64,000 bases of DNA from an uncultured Steroidobacter sp. GTDB taxonomy: Bacteria; Pseudomonadota; Gammaproteobacteria; Steroidobacterales; Steroidobacteraceae. The notes below the pieces were generated by a model. That model did not search any database and had not been told where the DNA came from. It saw only the letters and a program-made list of their open reading frames with translations. Each line of letters opens with the position of its first letter. Positions within the stretch are counted from its first letter, which is position 1. This document shows, in pieces, positions 25,934 to 33,944 of the stretch. The position numbers and the translations under genes were made by a program. The stretch covers positions 62,001 through 126,000 of the forward strand of contig CALLKK010000017.1 of assembly GCA_938008435.1 (NCBI GenBank), read 5' to 3'.

Positions 25934-26785
25934 CTACGCCTCTCCCTTCGACTTGAGCGCCATGGCGTGCTCGCGGCCCACCGTGAGCAGCTCGCTCAAC
26001 AAGCGCGCAGGCTCGTCGGAATGCATTAAGGTCGTGCCGATGAGCGCTACGTTGTAGCCGATCTCGACGATGCGCTCGACGTCGTCGCGTGAGCTCACGC
26101 CGCTCTCGGCGACGCGCGGATAAAGCTCCGGCAACTGATCCGCGAGCTGATCGAGGCGCGACAAATCGACTGCGAGACTTTGCAGATCGCGGCAGTTGAG
26201 GCCCACGAGCACCTGCTCCTGATGCCCTTCGCGCTGCGCGAGCACCTCGTGAACGAGCGCAAGATCGTTCTCGTCGAAGGCTTCGAGCAGCACGAACATC
26301 TTGAGCATCGCGGCGCAGTCGAGCAGCGCGGTGATGCGGCTCTGATCCAGCATGCGCGCGATGACCAACACGCCGCCCGCTCCCATCGCGCGCGCTTCCA
26401 TCACCTGGTAGGGATCGACCAGGAAATCCTTGCGCATGACCGGCACACCAAAGGGACGCAGTGCCTCGGCCGCCAATGCCAAATGCTCGAGCTTGCCGCC
26501 AAAGCGCGTCGGCTCGGTGAGGACGGAGACGGCGCACGCGCCGCCCTGCGCATAGGCTTTCACGCGCGCCGCAATGTCGCTCGTGTGCGCCGACAAGTCG
26601 CCCGCCGACGGCGAATGCAGCTTGCATTCGGCGATCACGTCGAAGCCTTCGTGCGAGAGCTTGAGCACGGGCGGTGCGGGCAGAGCGCACACGCGTGCCC
26701 ACAAGGCCTGCTCGGATTCGCGCGCACGCGCCGCCTCGAGCCTTGCGAGGCTGGCCTGTGCCATTTCTGTGAGAAGACCGGACAT
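25934..26785 (-). CDS. trpC: Indole-3-glycerol phosphate synthase
   Basis: A 283-residue single-domain TrpC. IAECKLHSPSAGDL (where many homologues have EIKKASPSKG) contains the conserved Lys-x-x-Ser-Pro-Ser core. VMRKDFLVDPYQVMEARAMGA holds the catalytic Lys, VLVGLNCRDLQSL the Asn-Arg pair, and VAESGVSSRDDV the Glu-Ser motif. The substitution Cys-Lys-Leu-His for the more usual Lys-Lys/Arg-x-Ala is mild and probably functional. The ATG has no recognisable ribosome binding site because a tandem 7-bp repeat fills the region before it. Confidence 0.95.
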   Translation of the reverse strand: MSGLLTEMAQASLARLEAARARESEQALWARVCALPAPPVLKLSHEGFDVIAECKLHSPSAGDLSAHTSDIAARVKAYAQGGACAVSVLTEPTRFGGKLEHLALAAEALRPFGVPVMRKDFLVDPYQVMEARAMGAGGVLVIARMLDQSRITALLDCAAMLKMFVLLEAFDENDLALVHEVLAQREGHQEQVLVGLNCRDLQSLAVDLSRLDQLADQLPELYPRVAESGVSSRDDVERIVEIGYNVALIGTTLMHSDEPARLLSELLTVGREHAMALKSKGEA

Positions 26786-26786
26786 G

Positions 26787-26817
26787 ACGGGCTACGGGCT
26801 ACGGGCTACGGGCTACG
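26787..26817. repeat. Tandem 7-bp repeat (four copies) spanning the trpD stop and trpC leader
   Basis: ACGGGCT occurs four times in tandem at 26787-26814, followed by a partial ACG. On the minus strand each unit carries TAG. Because 7 is not a multiple of 3, a stop is offered in every reading frame. The trpD stop (26799-26801) is one of these, and the trpC ATG lies 2 nt beyond the last unit. Copy-number change would alter the trpD C-terminus and trpD-trpC spacing. Confidence 0.9.
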
Positions 26818-27833
26818 TCGCCGAATGCCGTGATTCTCTCGAGCAGCGTGCGCGCCGCACCGGAGTCGATCGCCTCTTCAGCCATGCGCGCAGCAGCCTG
26901 CGGCGTGCTCGCCTTGCCGAGCATTTCGAGCACGAGCGCCGCCTGCAACACGATCGCATTGCGATGTGGGCCGCGCTGCTGGCCTTCGAGCACGGCACGA
27001 AGCTGCGCGGCATTGTAGGCGGCATCGCCGCCTTTCAGGTCATCGACCGTGCAGGGGGGCAGACCGAACTCCTCGCAGCTGCGCAGCGTGCGCTCCACCT
27101 TGCCTGGGCGCACGTCGAACAGAGTGAACGGTCCAACGGGCGTCGCTTCATCCCAACCAGGCTCGCCATGGACGACGTACGTGCGCTCGATGGGCAAGCC
27201 CGCCAGCGTGTGGGCCATGATCTCCGCCACTTCGACGCTGTAGGCGCCGATCAAATGGAAAGGCGGCTCGGCGGGATTCGAAAGCGGACCCAAGATGTTG
27301 AAGACCGTGCGTACGCCCATCGCCTGACGAATCGGCATCACGGCCTTCATCGCCGGGTGGTAGTGCGGCGCAAACAAGAAGGTAAATCCGGTGGCATCCA
27401 AACATTCGCCGGCGGCCGTTTCATCGAGCGGCAATGGCAGGCCGAGGGCTCGGATCACATCCGCGCTGCCGCTGCGGCTCGACACGGAGCTCGTCCCGTG
27501 CTTCGCGACGCGTATGCCCATCGATGCAACGAGCAGGGCCGCGCCCGAGGACAGATTGAAGCTACCCGATCCGTCGCCGCCGGTGCCGACCATGTCGACG
27601 AGCGGCGTTCCCGGCGATAACGCTGGCCGGCGCGCGAGCTTGCGCATGCTCTTGGCGAGACCGCGCACTTCATCGGCCGTCTCGCCTTTCATGCGCAGCG
27701 CCGCCAACAACGCGCCACCCATGGCAGGTGCAACCGAACCGTCGGCCAGCGCCAGCATGAGCTCGGCTGCTTGCGCCTCGGACAGATGCTTACGCTGCAG
27801 AAGCTGCTCGAGCGTTGCTTTGAGTTCCAGCAT
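26799..27833 (-). CDS. trpD: Anthranilate phosphoribosyltransferase
   Basis: A 344-residue enzyme transferring phosphoribosyl to anthranilate. Visible motifs are MVGTGGDGSGSFNLSSGAAL (PRPP-binding GTGGD), AKHGTSSVSSRSGSADVI (KHG-N/R-SR-GSAD), FLFAPHYHPAMK and RTVFNILGPLSNPA. The stand-alone TrpD form fits the separate trpG gene. The last residues are encoded within the 7-bp tandem repeat. Confidence 0.98.
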   Translation of the reverse strand: MLELKATLEQLLQRKHLSEAQAAELMLALADGSVAPAMGGALLAALRMKGETADEVRGLAKSMRKLARRPALSPGTPLVDMVGTGGDGSGSFNLSSGAALLVASMGIRVAKHGTSSVSSRSGSADVIRALGLPLPLDETAAGECLDATGFTFLFAPHYHPAMKAVMPIRQAMGVRTVFNILGPLSNPAEPPFHLIGAYSVEVAEIMAHTLAGLPIERTYVVHGEPGWDEATPVGPFTLFDVRPGKVERTLRSCEEFGLPPCTVDDLKGGDAAYNAAQLRAVLEGQQRGPHRNAIVLQAALVLEMLGKASTPQAAARMAEEAIDSGAARTLLERITAFGDVARSP

Positions 27834-27837
27834 CGAT

Positions 27838-28428
27838 CTACCTCATCCCCGAGCGCAATCGTAGAAAATCGCCCATGAGCTGCGGCCCTTCGGGTGTGAG
27901 CACGCTTTCGGGATGGAACTGCACGCCTTCGATCGCGTACTGCTTGTGCCGCACGCCCATGATCTCGCCTTCGGCCGTACGTGCCGAAACCTCCAGGCAA
28001 TCGGGCAACGACTTAGGCTCGGCAATCAACGAATGGTAGCGGCCCGCCTCGAACGGCTGCGACATGCGTTCGAGAATCGTCTTGCCGTCGTGGTGAACGA
28101 GCGAAGTCTTGCCGTGCATGAGGCGCGGCGCGCGCACGACCTTGCCCCCGAACACCTCGACGAGCGCTTGGTGCCCGAGGCACACGCCGAAAACCGGCAC
28201 CTCACCCGCGAAGGCTTCGATCATCTTCATCGACACGCCCGCGGTTTGCGGTGTGCCAGGCCCCGGCGAAATACACAAGTGCGTCGGCTTGAGCGCCTTC
28301 GCCTCCTCGACGGTGATCTGATCGTTGCGATGCACGATCACATCGGCGCCGAGCACCAGGAACGCCTGCACCAGGTTGTAGGTGAACGAATCGTAATTAT
28401 CGATCAGCAACAAGCGAGGCGTGCTCAT
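27838..28428 (-). CDS. trpG: Anthranilate synthase glutamine amidotransferase component
   Basis: A 196-residue class I amidotransferase that supplies ammonia to TrpE. The catalytic Cys is in VFGVCLGHQAL; the His-Glu pair is in GVQFHPESVLTPEG. The N-terminal LLIDNYDSFTYNLVQ and the oxyanion-loop SPGPGTP are typical. Such subunits often also serve PabB. The ATG overlaps the trpE stop (ATGA), indicating coupled translation. Confidence 0.97.
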   Translation of the reverse strand: MSTPRLLLIDNYDSFTYNLVQAFLVLGADVIVHRNDQITVEEAKALKPTHLCISPGPGTPQTAGVSMKMIEAFAGEVPVFGVCLGHQALVEVFGGKVVRAPRLMHGKTSLVHHDGKTILERMSQPFEAGRYHSLIAEPKSLPDCLEVSARTAEGEIMGVRHKQYAIEGVQFHPESVLTPEGPQLMGDFLRLRSGMR

Positions 28429-29810
28429 AGTCCCTCCTGCGCGAGCGCCAGTGCGCGACGCACGATCTCGCTCTTCGCGAGCACCTCTTGGTACTCGCTG
28501 CGCGGGTTGCTGTCCGCCACGATGCCGGCGCCCGCCTGGAAGCTGTAACGATCGCCGCTGAAGACGATCGTCCGAATCGTGATTGCCTGATCCATCTCGC
28601 CGCCGGTGCCGAAGTAGCCGACGGTCCCGCCATAGAAGCCGCGACTCACGGGCTCGAGCTCATCGATGATCTCCATCGCGCGCACCTTCGGTGCGCCGAC
28701 GAGCGTTCCGGCGGGGAACGCCGCGGCAAACAGATCGAACGCATCCTTGTCCGGCGCGATCTCGCCGTTCACGCCGCTCACGATGTGCATCACATGGCTA
28801 TAGCGTTCGATCGAGCGATACGGCTGCACGTGCACGCTACCGGCTTTGGCGACACGACCCAAGTCGTTGCGCGCCAGATCGACCAGCATGACGTGCTCGG
28901 CGTTCTCTTTCGGATCGGCGAGCAACTCGGCCTCCAAGCGCGCATCCTCGACGGCATTGCGGCCGCGCGGACGCGTGCCTGCGATCGGACGCATCTGTGC
29001 GCGGCCGTTCGACAGCTTGACGAGCGCCTCCGGGGAGGAGCCGACGACCACGCGATCGCCGAGGTCGCAGTAATACATATAAGGAGAAGGATTCAGGAGC
29101 CGCAGCGCGCGGTAGGTCTCGAACGGATCGAGCTCGCACTCGCCGGAGAAGCGCACCGAGAGGACCAGCTGATAAACGTCGCCTGCGGCAATGTACTCCT
29201 TGGTACGGTCGACGCCGCGCAGAAAATCGCTTTCGCTCAAGCTGCCGACCGCCGGCGAGTAGCGAATGCGCTTCGGTTGCTGCGGAACCGGACCGCGCAG
29301 CGCACGAATGACTTCTTGGCGCAGCGCCGCCCGCTCGCTTTCGCTGCCTGCATGCAGTAAGGCGACACCGCGCGTCAGGTGATCGAAGACGAGCAGCGAG
29401 CGCGGCGCGAGGTAATGAGCTTCGGGCGTGCCGTCGCTGATCGACCGGCGCGCTGGCAGGCGTTCGAACCGCCGCACCAGATCGTACCCGGCGACCCCAA
29501 CCAATCCGCCGAGCAGCGGAACGCCGGGAATATGCGGCGCGGGCTTGGGCGCCGCGGCAAGCGCAGCGCGCAGAGCATCGAGGAGCTCGCGCTGGGATTG
29601 CGGCGCGGGCGAGACCTTGCCGTCGACCGACAGCCCCCCTTCATCGAGACGCACCTCCAGGCAATCCCCGAAACCGATGAAGGAGTAGCGCGCGAGTCGC
29701 TCGCCTCCTTCGACGCTTTCGAGCAAGAAACGGGGACGGAACGGCTTGAGCTTGAGGTACGCCGATACGGGCGTATCCAAGTCTGCAGCAATGTCGAATG
29801 GCGGTTTCAA
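28425..29810 (-). CDS. trpE: Anthranilate synthase component I
   Basis: A 461-residue chorismate-using enzyme, the first step of tryptophan synthesis. The feedback-inhibition element FLLESVEGGERLARYSF is intact, so tryptophan inhibition is expected. C-terminal catalytic regions IAGTRPRGRN, LVDLARNDLGRVA, SHVMHIVSGVNG and PAGTLVGAPKVRAMEIIDELE are complete. The protein starts about 15-20 residues later than many homologues, directly before DLDTPVSAYLKL. The start is a TTG, preceded at 6 nt by GAGGAG; I find no in-frame ATG upstream. It is the first structural gene behind the trp attenuator. Confidence 0.96.
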   Translation of the reverse strand: MKPPFDIAADLDTPVSAYLKLKPFRPRFLLESVEGGERLARYSFIGFGDCLEVRLDEGGLSVDGKVSPAPQSQRELLDALRAALAAAPKPAPHIPGVPLLGGLVGVAGYDLVRRFERLPARRSISDGTPEAHYLAPRSLLVFDHLTRGVALLHAGSESERAALRQEVIRALRGPVPQQPKRIRYSPAVGSLSESDFLRGVDRTKEYIAAGDVYQLVLSVRFSGECELDPFETYRALRLLNPSPYMYYCDLGDRVVVGSSPEALVKLSNGRAQMRPIAGTRPRGRNAVEDARLEAELLADPKENAEHVMLVDLARNDLGRVAKAGSVHVQPYRSIERYSHVMHIVSGVNGEIAPDKDAFDLFAAAFPAGTLVGAPKVRAMEIIDELEPVSRGFYGGTVGYFGTGGEMDQAITIRTIVFSGDRYSFQAGAGIVADSNPRSEYQEVLAKSEIVRRALALAQEGL

Positions 29811-29816
29811 GCGATG

Positions 29817-29822
29817 CTCCTC
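29817..29822 (-). promoter_or_regulatory. Ribosome binding site that fixes the trpE TTG start
   Basis: On the minus strand GAGGAG lies 6 nt before TTG at 29810-29808. This strong Shine-Dalgarno sequence is the main argument for a TTG start of trpE. Confidence 0.75.
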
Positions 29823-29858
29823 GTCCTGGACCTTTCCCTGCAGGCCGGCGAGAGGCGA

Positions 29859-29896
29859 TAAAAAAACCCATCCCCGGACTGCGCTCGGAGATGGGT
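29859..29896 (-). terminator. trp operon intrinsic terminator (attenuator)
   Basis: On the minus strand AACCCATCTCCG and CGGGGATGGGTT pair over 12 positions (one U-G pair) with the loop AGCGCAGTC-like sequence, followed directly by a run of seven T. This is a classical rho-independent terminator, about 50 nt before the trpE start. It ends transcription when the antiterminator is not formed. Confidence 0.93.
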
Positions 29897-29959
29897 TCTG
29901 GATTCGTCAGCGGTCTCTTATGCGCCCAGCACTTCCAGCGGCCCTCTCCTTATGAGAGG
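29887..29959 (-). promoter_or_regulatory. trp attenuator: competing RNA segments 1, 2 and 3
   Basis: Segment 1 (CCTCTC at 29959-29954, the Arg-Leu-Ser codons after the Trp codons) can pair with segment 2 (GAGAGG within 29949-29942, just after the leader stop). Segment 2 GGAGAGGG can instead pair with segment 3 CCCATCTCC (29895-29887), with one bulged A. Segment 3 is the 5' arm of the terminator. A ribosome stalled on the Trp codons would cover segment 1 and favour the 2-3 antiterminator, the standard attenuation logic. Confidence 0.85.
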
Positions 29960-29997
29960 CGCCACCACCAGCGGTTGTAGATTTGGCGCGTTGTCAT
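29950..29997 (-). CDS. trpL: trp leader peptide MTTRQIYNRWWWRLS
   Basis: A 15-codon reading frame ATG to TAA with three consecutive TGG codons at positions 10-12, followed by Arg-Leu-Ser. It sits between a strong promoter and the attenuator hairpin of the trpEGDCFBA operon. Ribosome stalling at the Trp codons when charged tRNA-Trp is scarce would open the antiterminator. The ATG has no Shine-Dalgarno sequence. The promoter geometry puts the transcription start 0-3 nt before it, so translation is probably leaderless. Confidence 0.93.
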   Translation of the reverse strand: MTTRQIYNRWWWRLS

Positions 29998-30005
29998 GCT
30001 CGCGA

Positions 30006-30034
30006 GTATTACGTGGGGGCGCAGCCGACGTCAA
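30006..30034 (-). promoter_or_regulatory. trp operon promoter
   Basis: On the minus strand: -35 TTGACG (30034-30029), 17-bp spacer, -10 TAATAC (30011-30006). The expected start point is near 30000, only about 3 nt before the trpL ATG. No clear TrpR-type palindrome was seen over it. Confidence 0.82.
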
Positions 30035-30139
30035 GGGACGCCCTGGGAGGCGGCAGAGCCACATATCACATATGTTGTGTAAAGCGGCGGGCGTCAGCCT
30101 GCGCCGCCGTACGTTTTCCACCGCGGCTTCCGTATCAGC

Positions 30140-30607
30140 TCACTCGAGAAGGCTGCGCAGCATCCAGGCGTTCTTCTCGTGCACCTGCATACGCTGCGTC
30201 AGCAGGTCGGCCGTCGGCTCGTCATTCGCTTTCTCCACCGCCGGGAACAGCTCGCGCGCCGTGCGCACGACCGTCTCCTGTCCGATGACGAGCTGGCGAA
30301 TCATCTCCTGCGCGTCGGGAACGCCTTCCTCCTCCTGAATGCTCGTGAGCTTGGAGTAGGCGCGATAGGAGCCGGGGGCTGGGTAACCAAGGGCGCGAAT
30401 GCGCTCGGCGATCAGATCGACGGCCGCCGCGAGCTCCGTGTACTGCTGCTCGAACATCAGATGCAGCGTATTGAACATCGGACCCGTGACGTTCCAATGG
30501 TAGTTGTGGGTCTTGAGATAAAGCGTGTACGTGTCGGCCAGGAGCTTCGATAACCCCTTGGCGATGGTTTCCCGGTCCTTTTCGGGAATGCCGATGTCGA
30601 TCTGCAT
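30140..30607 (-). CDS. dps: Dps family DNA-binding ferritin-like protein
   Basis: A 155-residue mini-ferritin that oxidises and stores iron and protects DNA. The ferroxidase motif HNYHWNVTGPMFNTLHLMFEQQYTEL contains the inter-subunit His and Asp/Glu ligands, and the helix DLIAERIRALG follows. The ATG has a strong AGGAGG 5 nt upstream (30618-30613). The promoter region is shared with the divergent porin gene. An OxyR or RpoS site could be expected but I did not identify one. Confidence 0.95.
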   Translation of the reverse strand: MQIDIGIPEKDRETIAKGLSKLLADTYTLYLKTHNYHWNVTGPMFNTLHLMFEQQYTELAAAVDLIAERIRALGYPAPGSYRAYSKLTSIQEEEGVPDAQEMIRQLVIGQETVVRTARELFPAVEKANDEPTADLLTQRMQVHEKNAWMLRSLLE

Positions 30608-30718
30608 GATGACCTCCTGGTGACTCCTTCGAACGTCTACACCTTACAGGACGAGCGCGCTAAAGCGCCAATTCGAAATACCTATCGCCCTGATCGGCGG
30701 TCCATAAGTTTCACCTAC

Positions 30719-30732
30719 AAGGGGAACCCCTT
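30719..30732. repeat. Short palindrome AAGGGG-AA-CCCCTT in the dps/porin intergenic region
   Basis: A perfect 6-bp inverted repeat with a 2-bp centre, about 160 bp before the porin start and 110 bp before the dps start. Possible operator; no regulator is adjacent and no function is assigned. Confidence 0.4.
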
Positions 30733-30893
30733 AACCGTATTGTCACCGCCGCTCGACTGATGGTTCACCGGGTCATGTCTATTCTCTCCCGCACTTAGCG
30801 CGTGACCCCCGTCGATGCGCCTTGCCAGGCATGGAAGCGCGTGCGCGCGCTCTAGGCCAAGTCGACTTTGAACCGTCAGAAAACGAGAGGCAT

Positions 30894-32318
30894 ATGAATC
30901 AACTTTCTTCCAAGCCGACTGCTCAGTCACGAAGACTCCGTCTCGCCATCGGGAGCGCATTGGCGCTGCTCTGCGGGGCCACGCACGCCGATGACATCGC
31001 GGAACTGCGCCAGCGGCTCGACGCTCAGGAGCAGCAGATCAAGGTACTCGAGCGCAAGCTCGAGCTAGAGGAAGAGGCGAAAGCAGCCGCCGCTGCCAGC
31101 GCGCCCGTCGTCAAGGCCGGCCCGCGCGGCTTCAGCATCGGCACGCCGGACAATGCCAATGTCCTCAAGCTGCGCGGCGTGCTGCATTTCGATGGCCGCC
31201 GCTTCCATGACGACGTGACGCCCGCGACCGCCGATACGTTCATCCTGCGCCGCGTGCGTCCGACGTTGGAAGGCACGTTGAACGGCATCTTCGACTTCCG
31301 CTTCACGCCCGATTTCGCGGGCGGGCGCACGATCATTCTCGATGCCTACGTCGCGGCACGCCTGGCGCCCTGGGCCACGATCACGGCGGGTAAGTTCAAG
31401 GTGCCCGTCGGTCTGGAGCGCATCGCAGGCGCAGCCGACATGCGCTTCATCGAGCGCGCCTTCCCGACGAGCCTGGTGCCGAACCGCGACCTCGGCATCC
31501 AGCTGAGCGGTGACCTCGCCGGCGGCAAGGTCAACTACTCGATCGGCTACTTCCACGGCGTCAACGACGGCGGCAGCAGCGACGCCTTTGGCGATGTCGA
31601 GGCCGACACCTCCGGTGATTGGGCGGCGCGCGTCTACTTCTCGCCGTTCCTGGATTCCGATGTCTATGCCCTGCGCGGACTCAGCTTCGGCGTCGCAGGC
31701 ACGTACATCGATACGACGGGCAGCGCGACGAACACGCTGCTCACCGGCTATCGCACGCCCGGCCAGCAGAGCTTCTTCAGCTATCGCGGCGCAAGCGCCA
31801 CGAGCCAAGCCACGTATGCAGACGGCGAACGCATCCGCATCACGCCTCAGGCGTACTACGCAAACAACAGCTTCTCCATCCTGGCCGAGTACGTGACGGT
31901 CTCGCAGGACGTCTCCCGTGACACCGAAGCTGGCAAGCGCTCCGGCTCGCTCGACAACAGCGCCTGGCAGATCCAGCTCGCCTGGTTCCTGACCGGCGAA
32001 GAGCAGAGCTTCAAGGGCTTCAAGCCGAAGTCGGTGTTCTCGCCGAAGAACGGTACGTGGGGCGCCTTCGAGCTCGTCGCTCGCTACCACGAGCTCGACA
32101 TCGACAACGACGCCTTCGTGGGTGGTACCGATTCGTTCGCGAATCCCGCGACGGCGGCATCGAAGGCGAGCTCCTGGGGCGTGGGCTTCAACTGGTATCT
32201 CAACCAGAACTACAAGGTCTCGCTCAACTACGACGTCACGAGCTTCGACGGCGGCGCCGCCACGGGCGACCGCGGAGACGAAAAGGCGCTCTTCACGCGC
32301 TTCGGCGTCGCGTTCTGA
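30894..32318 (+). CDS. OprO/OprP-like anion-selective porin
   Basis: A 474-residue outer-membrane porin. The N-terminus has a basic segment, a hydrophobic core and cleavage after THA (signal peptide about 1-37). A periplasmic coiled coil follows (LRQRLDAQEQQIKVLERKLEL). The remainder is a beta-barrel ending in FTRFGVAF with the C-terminal Phe signal. FDGRRFHDDVTP, LRRVRPTLEGTLNGIFDFRFTPDF and KVPVGLERI are hallmarks of the phosphate-selective porin family. Its neighbour is a sulfate-binding protein, so the natural anion may be sulfate. The ATG at 30894 has GAGAGG just upstream. Confidence 0.92.
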   Translation: MNQLSSKPTAQSRRLRLAIGSALALLCGATHADDIAELRQRLDAQEQQIKVLERKLELEEEAKAAAAASAPVVKAGPRGFSIGTPDNANVLKLRGVLHFDGRRFHDDVTPATADTFILRRVRPTLEGTLNGIFDFRFTPDFAGGRTIILDAYVAARLAPWATITAGKFKVPVGLERIAGAADMRFIERAFPTSLVPNRDLGIQLSGDLAGGKVNYSIGYFHGVNDGGSSDAFGDVEADTSGDWAARVYFSPFLDSDVYALRGLSFGVAGTYIDTTGSATNTLLTGYRTPGQQSFFSYRGASATSQATYADGERIRITPQAYYANNSFSILAEYVTVSQDVSRDTEAGKRSGSLDNSAWQIQLAWFLTGEEQSFKGFKPKSVFSPKNGTWGAFELVARYHELDIDNDAFVGGTDSFANPATAASKASSWGVGFNWYLNQNYKVSLNYDVTSFDGGAATGDRGDEKALFTRFGVAF

Positions 32319-32344
32319 TCTGCAATTTCGATTCGGAGATCGAT

Positions 32345-33346
32345 ATGAAATTTTCCATTCGCACACTGATCGGCGCGCTCACGCTGGCTGTCGCTACCAG
32401 CGGCGCGTTCGCAAAAGACGTCAGCTTGTTGAACGTCTCGTACGACCCGACGCGCGAGCTCTACGAGGACTACAACAAGGCTTTCGTGAAGTACTGGAAG
32501 GAAAAGACGGGCGAGAACGTCACCGTCAAGCAGTCGCACGGCGGCTCGGGCAAGCAGGCGCGCACGGTCATCGACGGCCTGCAGGCTGACGTCGTGACGC
32601 TCGCGCTCGCAGGCGACATCGACGCGATCGCGACGAACGCGAAGCTCCTGCCGGTGAACTGGCAGTCGCGTCTGCCGAACAACAGCTCGCCGTACACCTC
32701 GACGATCGTCTTCCTCGTCCGCAAGGGCAACCCGAAAGGCATCAAGGACTGGGACGATCTCGTCAAGCCCGGTATTTCGGTCATCACGCCGAACCCGAAG
32801 ACCTCGGGCGGCGCGCGCTGGAACTACCTCGCCGCGTGGGCGTATGCGCAGAAGAAGCTGGGTGCCAACGATGAGGGCGCGAAGGAATTCGTGCGCAAGC
32901 TCTTCAAGAACGTTCCGGTGCTCGACACGGGCGCGCGCGGCTCGACGACGACCTTCGTGCAGCGCGGTATCGGCGACGTGCTGATCGCCTGGGAGAACGA
33001 AGCGTATCTGTCGATCCGAGAGCTCGGTCCGGACAAGGTCGACATCGTCTATCCGTCGTTCAGCATTCTCGCCGAGCCGCCGGTTGCGGTCGTCGACAAG
33101 ACGGTTCTGCGCCGTGGCACGCGCGAGATTGCGACGGAGTACCTCAAGTATCTGTACTCGCCGGAAGCGCAGGAGATCATCGCGCGCAACTTCTATCGCC
33201 CGATCGATCCGAACGTTGCGGCGAAGTACGAGAAGCAGTTCCCGAAGCTCGAGCTCGTGACGATCGAAGACTTCGGCGGCTGGGCGCAGGCGCACAAGGT
33301 GCACTTCGCCGACGGCGCGATCTTCGACCAAATCACGAAGCGTTGA
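32345..33346 (+). CDS. Sulfate/thiosulfate ABC transporter periplasmic binding protein
   Basis: A 333-residue periplasmic protein with a signal peptide (MKFSIRTLIGALTLAVATSG, cleavage near AFA). LLNVSYDPTRELYEDYN and KQSHGGSGKQARTVIDGLQADV are the conserved anion-binding motifs of Sbp/CysP. TPNPKTSGGARWNYLAAW and the C-terminal FGGWAQAHKVHFADGAIFDQI also fit. It lies 26 nt after the porin gene, so the two are probably one operon. No cysT, cysW or cysA gene follows, so the membrane complex must be encoded elsewhere. Confidence 0.95.
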   Translation: MKFSIRTLIGALTLAVATSGAFAKDVSLLNVSYDPTRELYEDYNKAFVKYWKEKTGENVTVKQSHGGSGKQARTVIDGLQADVVTLALAGDIDAIATNAKLLPVNWQSRLPNNSSPYTSTIVFLVRKGNPKGIKDWDDLVKPGISVITPNPKTSGGARWNYLAAWAYAQKKLGANDEGAKEFVRKLFKNVPVLDTGARGSTTTFVQRGIGDVLIAWENEAYLSIRELGPDKVDIVYPSFSILAEPPVAVVDKTVLRRGTREIATEYLKYLYSPEAQEIIARNFYRPIDPNVAAKYEKQFPKLELVTIEDFGGWAQAHKVHFADGAIFDQITKR

Positions 33347-33386
33347 GCGAGAAAGGATCTCCTCGGTCGGATCACCTGCACAGACA

Positions 33387-33423
33387 CGATTCTCGGTCGC
33401 TCATAGTCGACGGCCGAGAATCG
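33387..33423 (+). terminator. Stem-loop after the sulfate-binding protein gene
   Basis: CGATTCTCGG and CCGAGAATCG form a perfect 10-bp stem with a 17-nt loop, beginning 41 nt after the stop. No T-tract follows. It may mark or protect the 3' end of the porin-sbp mRNA. Confidence 0.45.
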
Positions 33424-33497
33424 CAGGCGACACCGGAACGACAGTCAGGGCAGTTCGTCAAGGATAGACAGGCGCTGCCCGATGCAGAGGCTTGCGA

Positions 33498-33944
33498 TCA
33501 GCGTCCTTGCTTCTGCTTCTTGATGAACTCACTCAAACGGCGCATGTCATCGAGCGTGCGCCGTTTTTCTTTGGGCTCGCGTTGAGCGGTCGGCGCGCCG
33601 ACCGCGCCTAATGCACGTGCGGTGTTGTAGGGATCCGCGCCTGCGCGAGAGCGCGGTGCATTGTCGTAGGGATTGAACCCGCTCTCGGGCGACGTCTTGG
33701 CGGGCGCACGCAAATGCTCGGGCTGCTGCGGAGCGGGTGTCTCGGCGATCGCCAGCTCGCCGAATTCCATCTTCTTGAGTCGCTGCGTGCTGACGTCTCG
33801 GCTGTAGACGCCGGTTTGAATCTGCCACTCCCATACGGAGTTGCCGCGCTCGTCGAAAGTCACACGTCCCGAGCGCTTGTCACGCTGCGGTTCTGTGCTG
33901 CCGGCACCTGCTTTGGTCCCGCGCTCCTCGTCCCGATCGCTCAT
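33498..33944 (-). CDS. Conserved hypothetical hydrophilic protein
   Basis: A 148-residue, mostly disordered, charged protein without signal peptide or membrane segments. A central motif GRVTFDERGNSVWEWQIQTGVYSRDVSTQRLKKME looks structured. The C-terminal part has FNPYDNAP and ADPYNTAR repeats, then a basic RRLSEFIKKQKQGR tail. I recall similar proteins of unknown function in beta- and gammaproteobacteria. The ATG at 33944 is chosen because the frame further upstream is low-complexity. Confidence 0.7.
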   Translation of the reverse strand: MSDRDEERGTKAGAGSTEPQRDKRSGRVTFDERGNSVWEWQIQTGVYSRDVSTQRLKKMEFGELAIAETPAPQQPEHLRAPAKTSPESGFNPYDNAPRSRAGADPYNTARALGAVGAPTAQREPKEKRRTLDDMRRLSEFIKKQKQGR

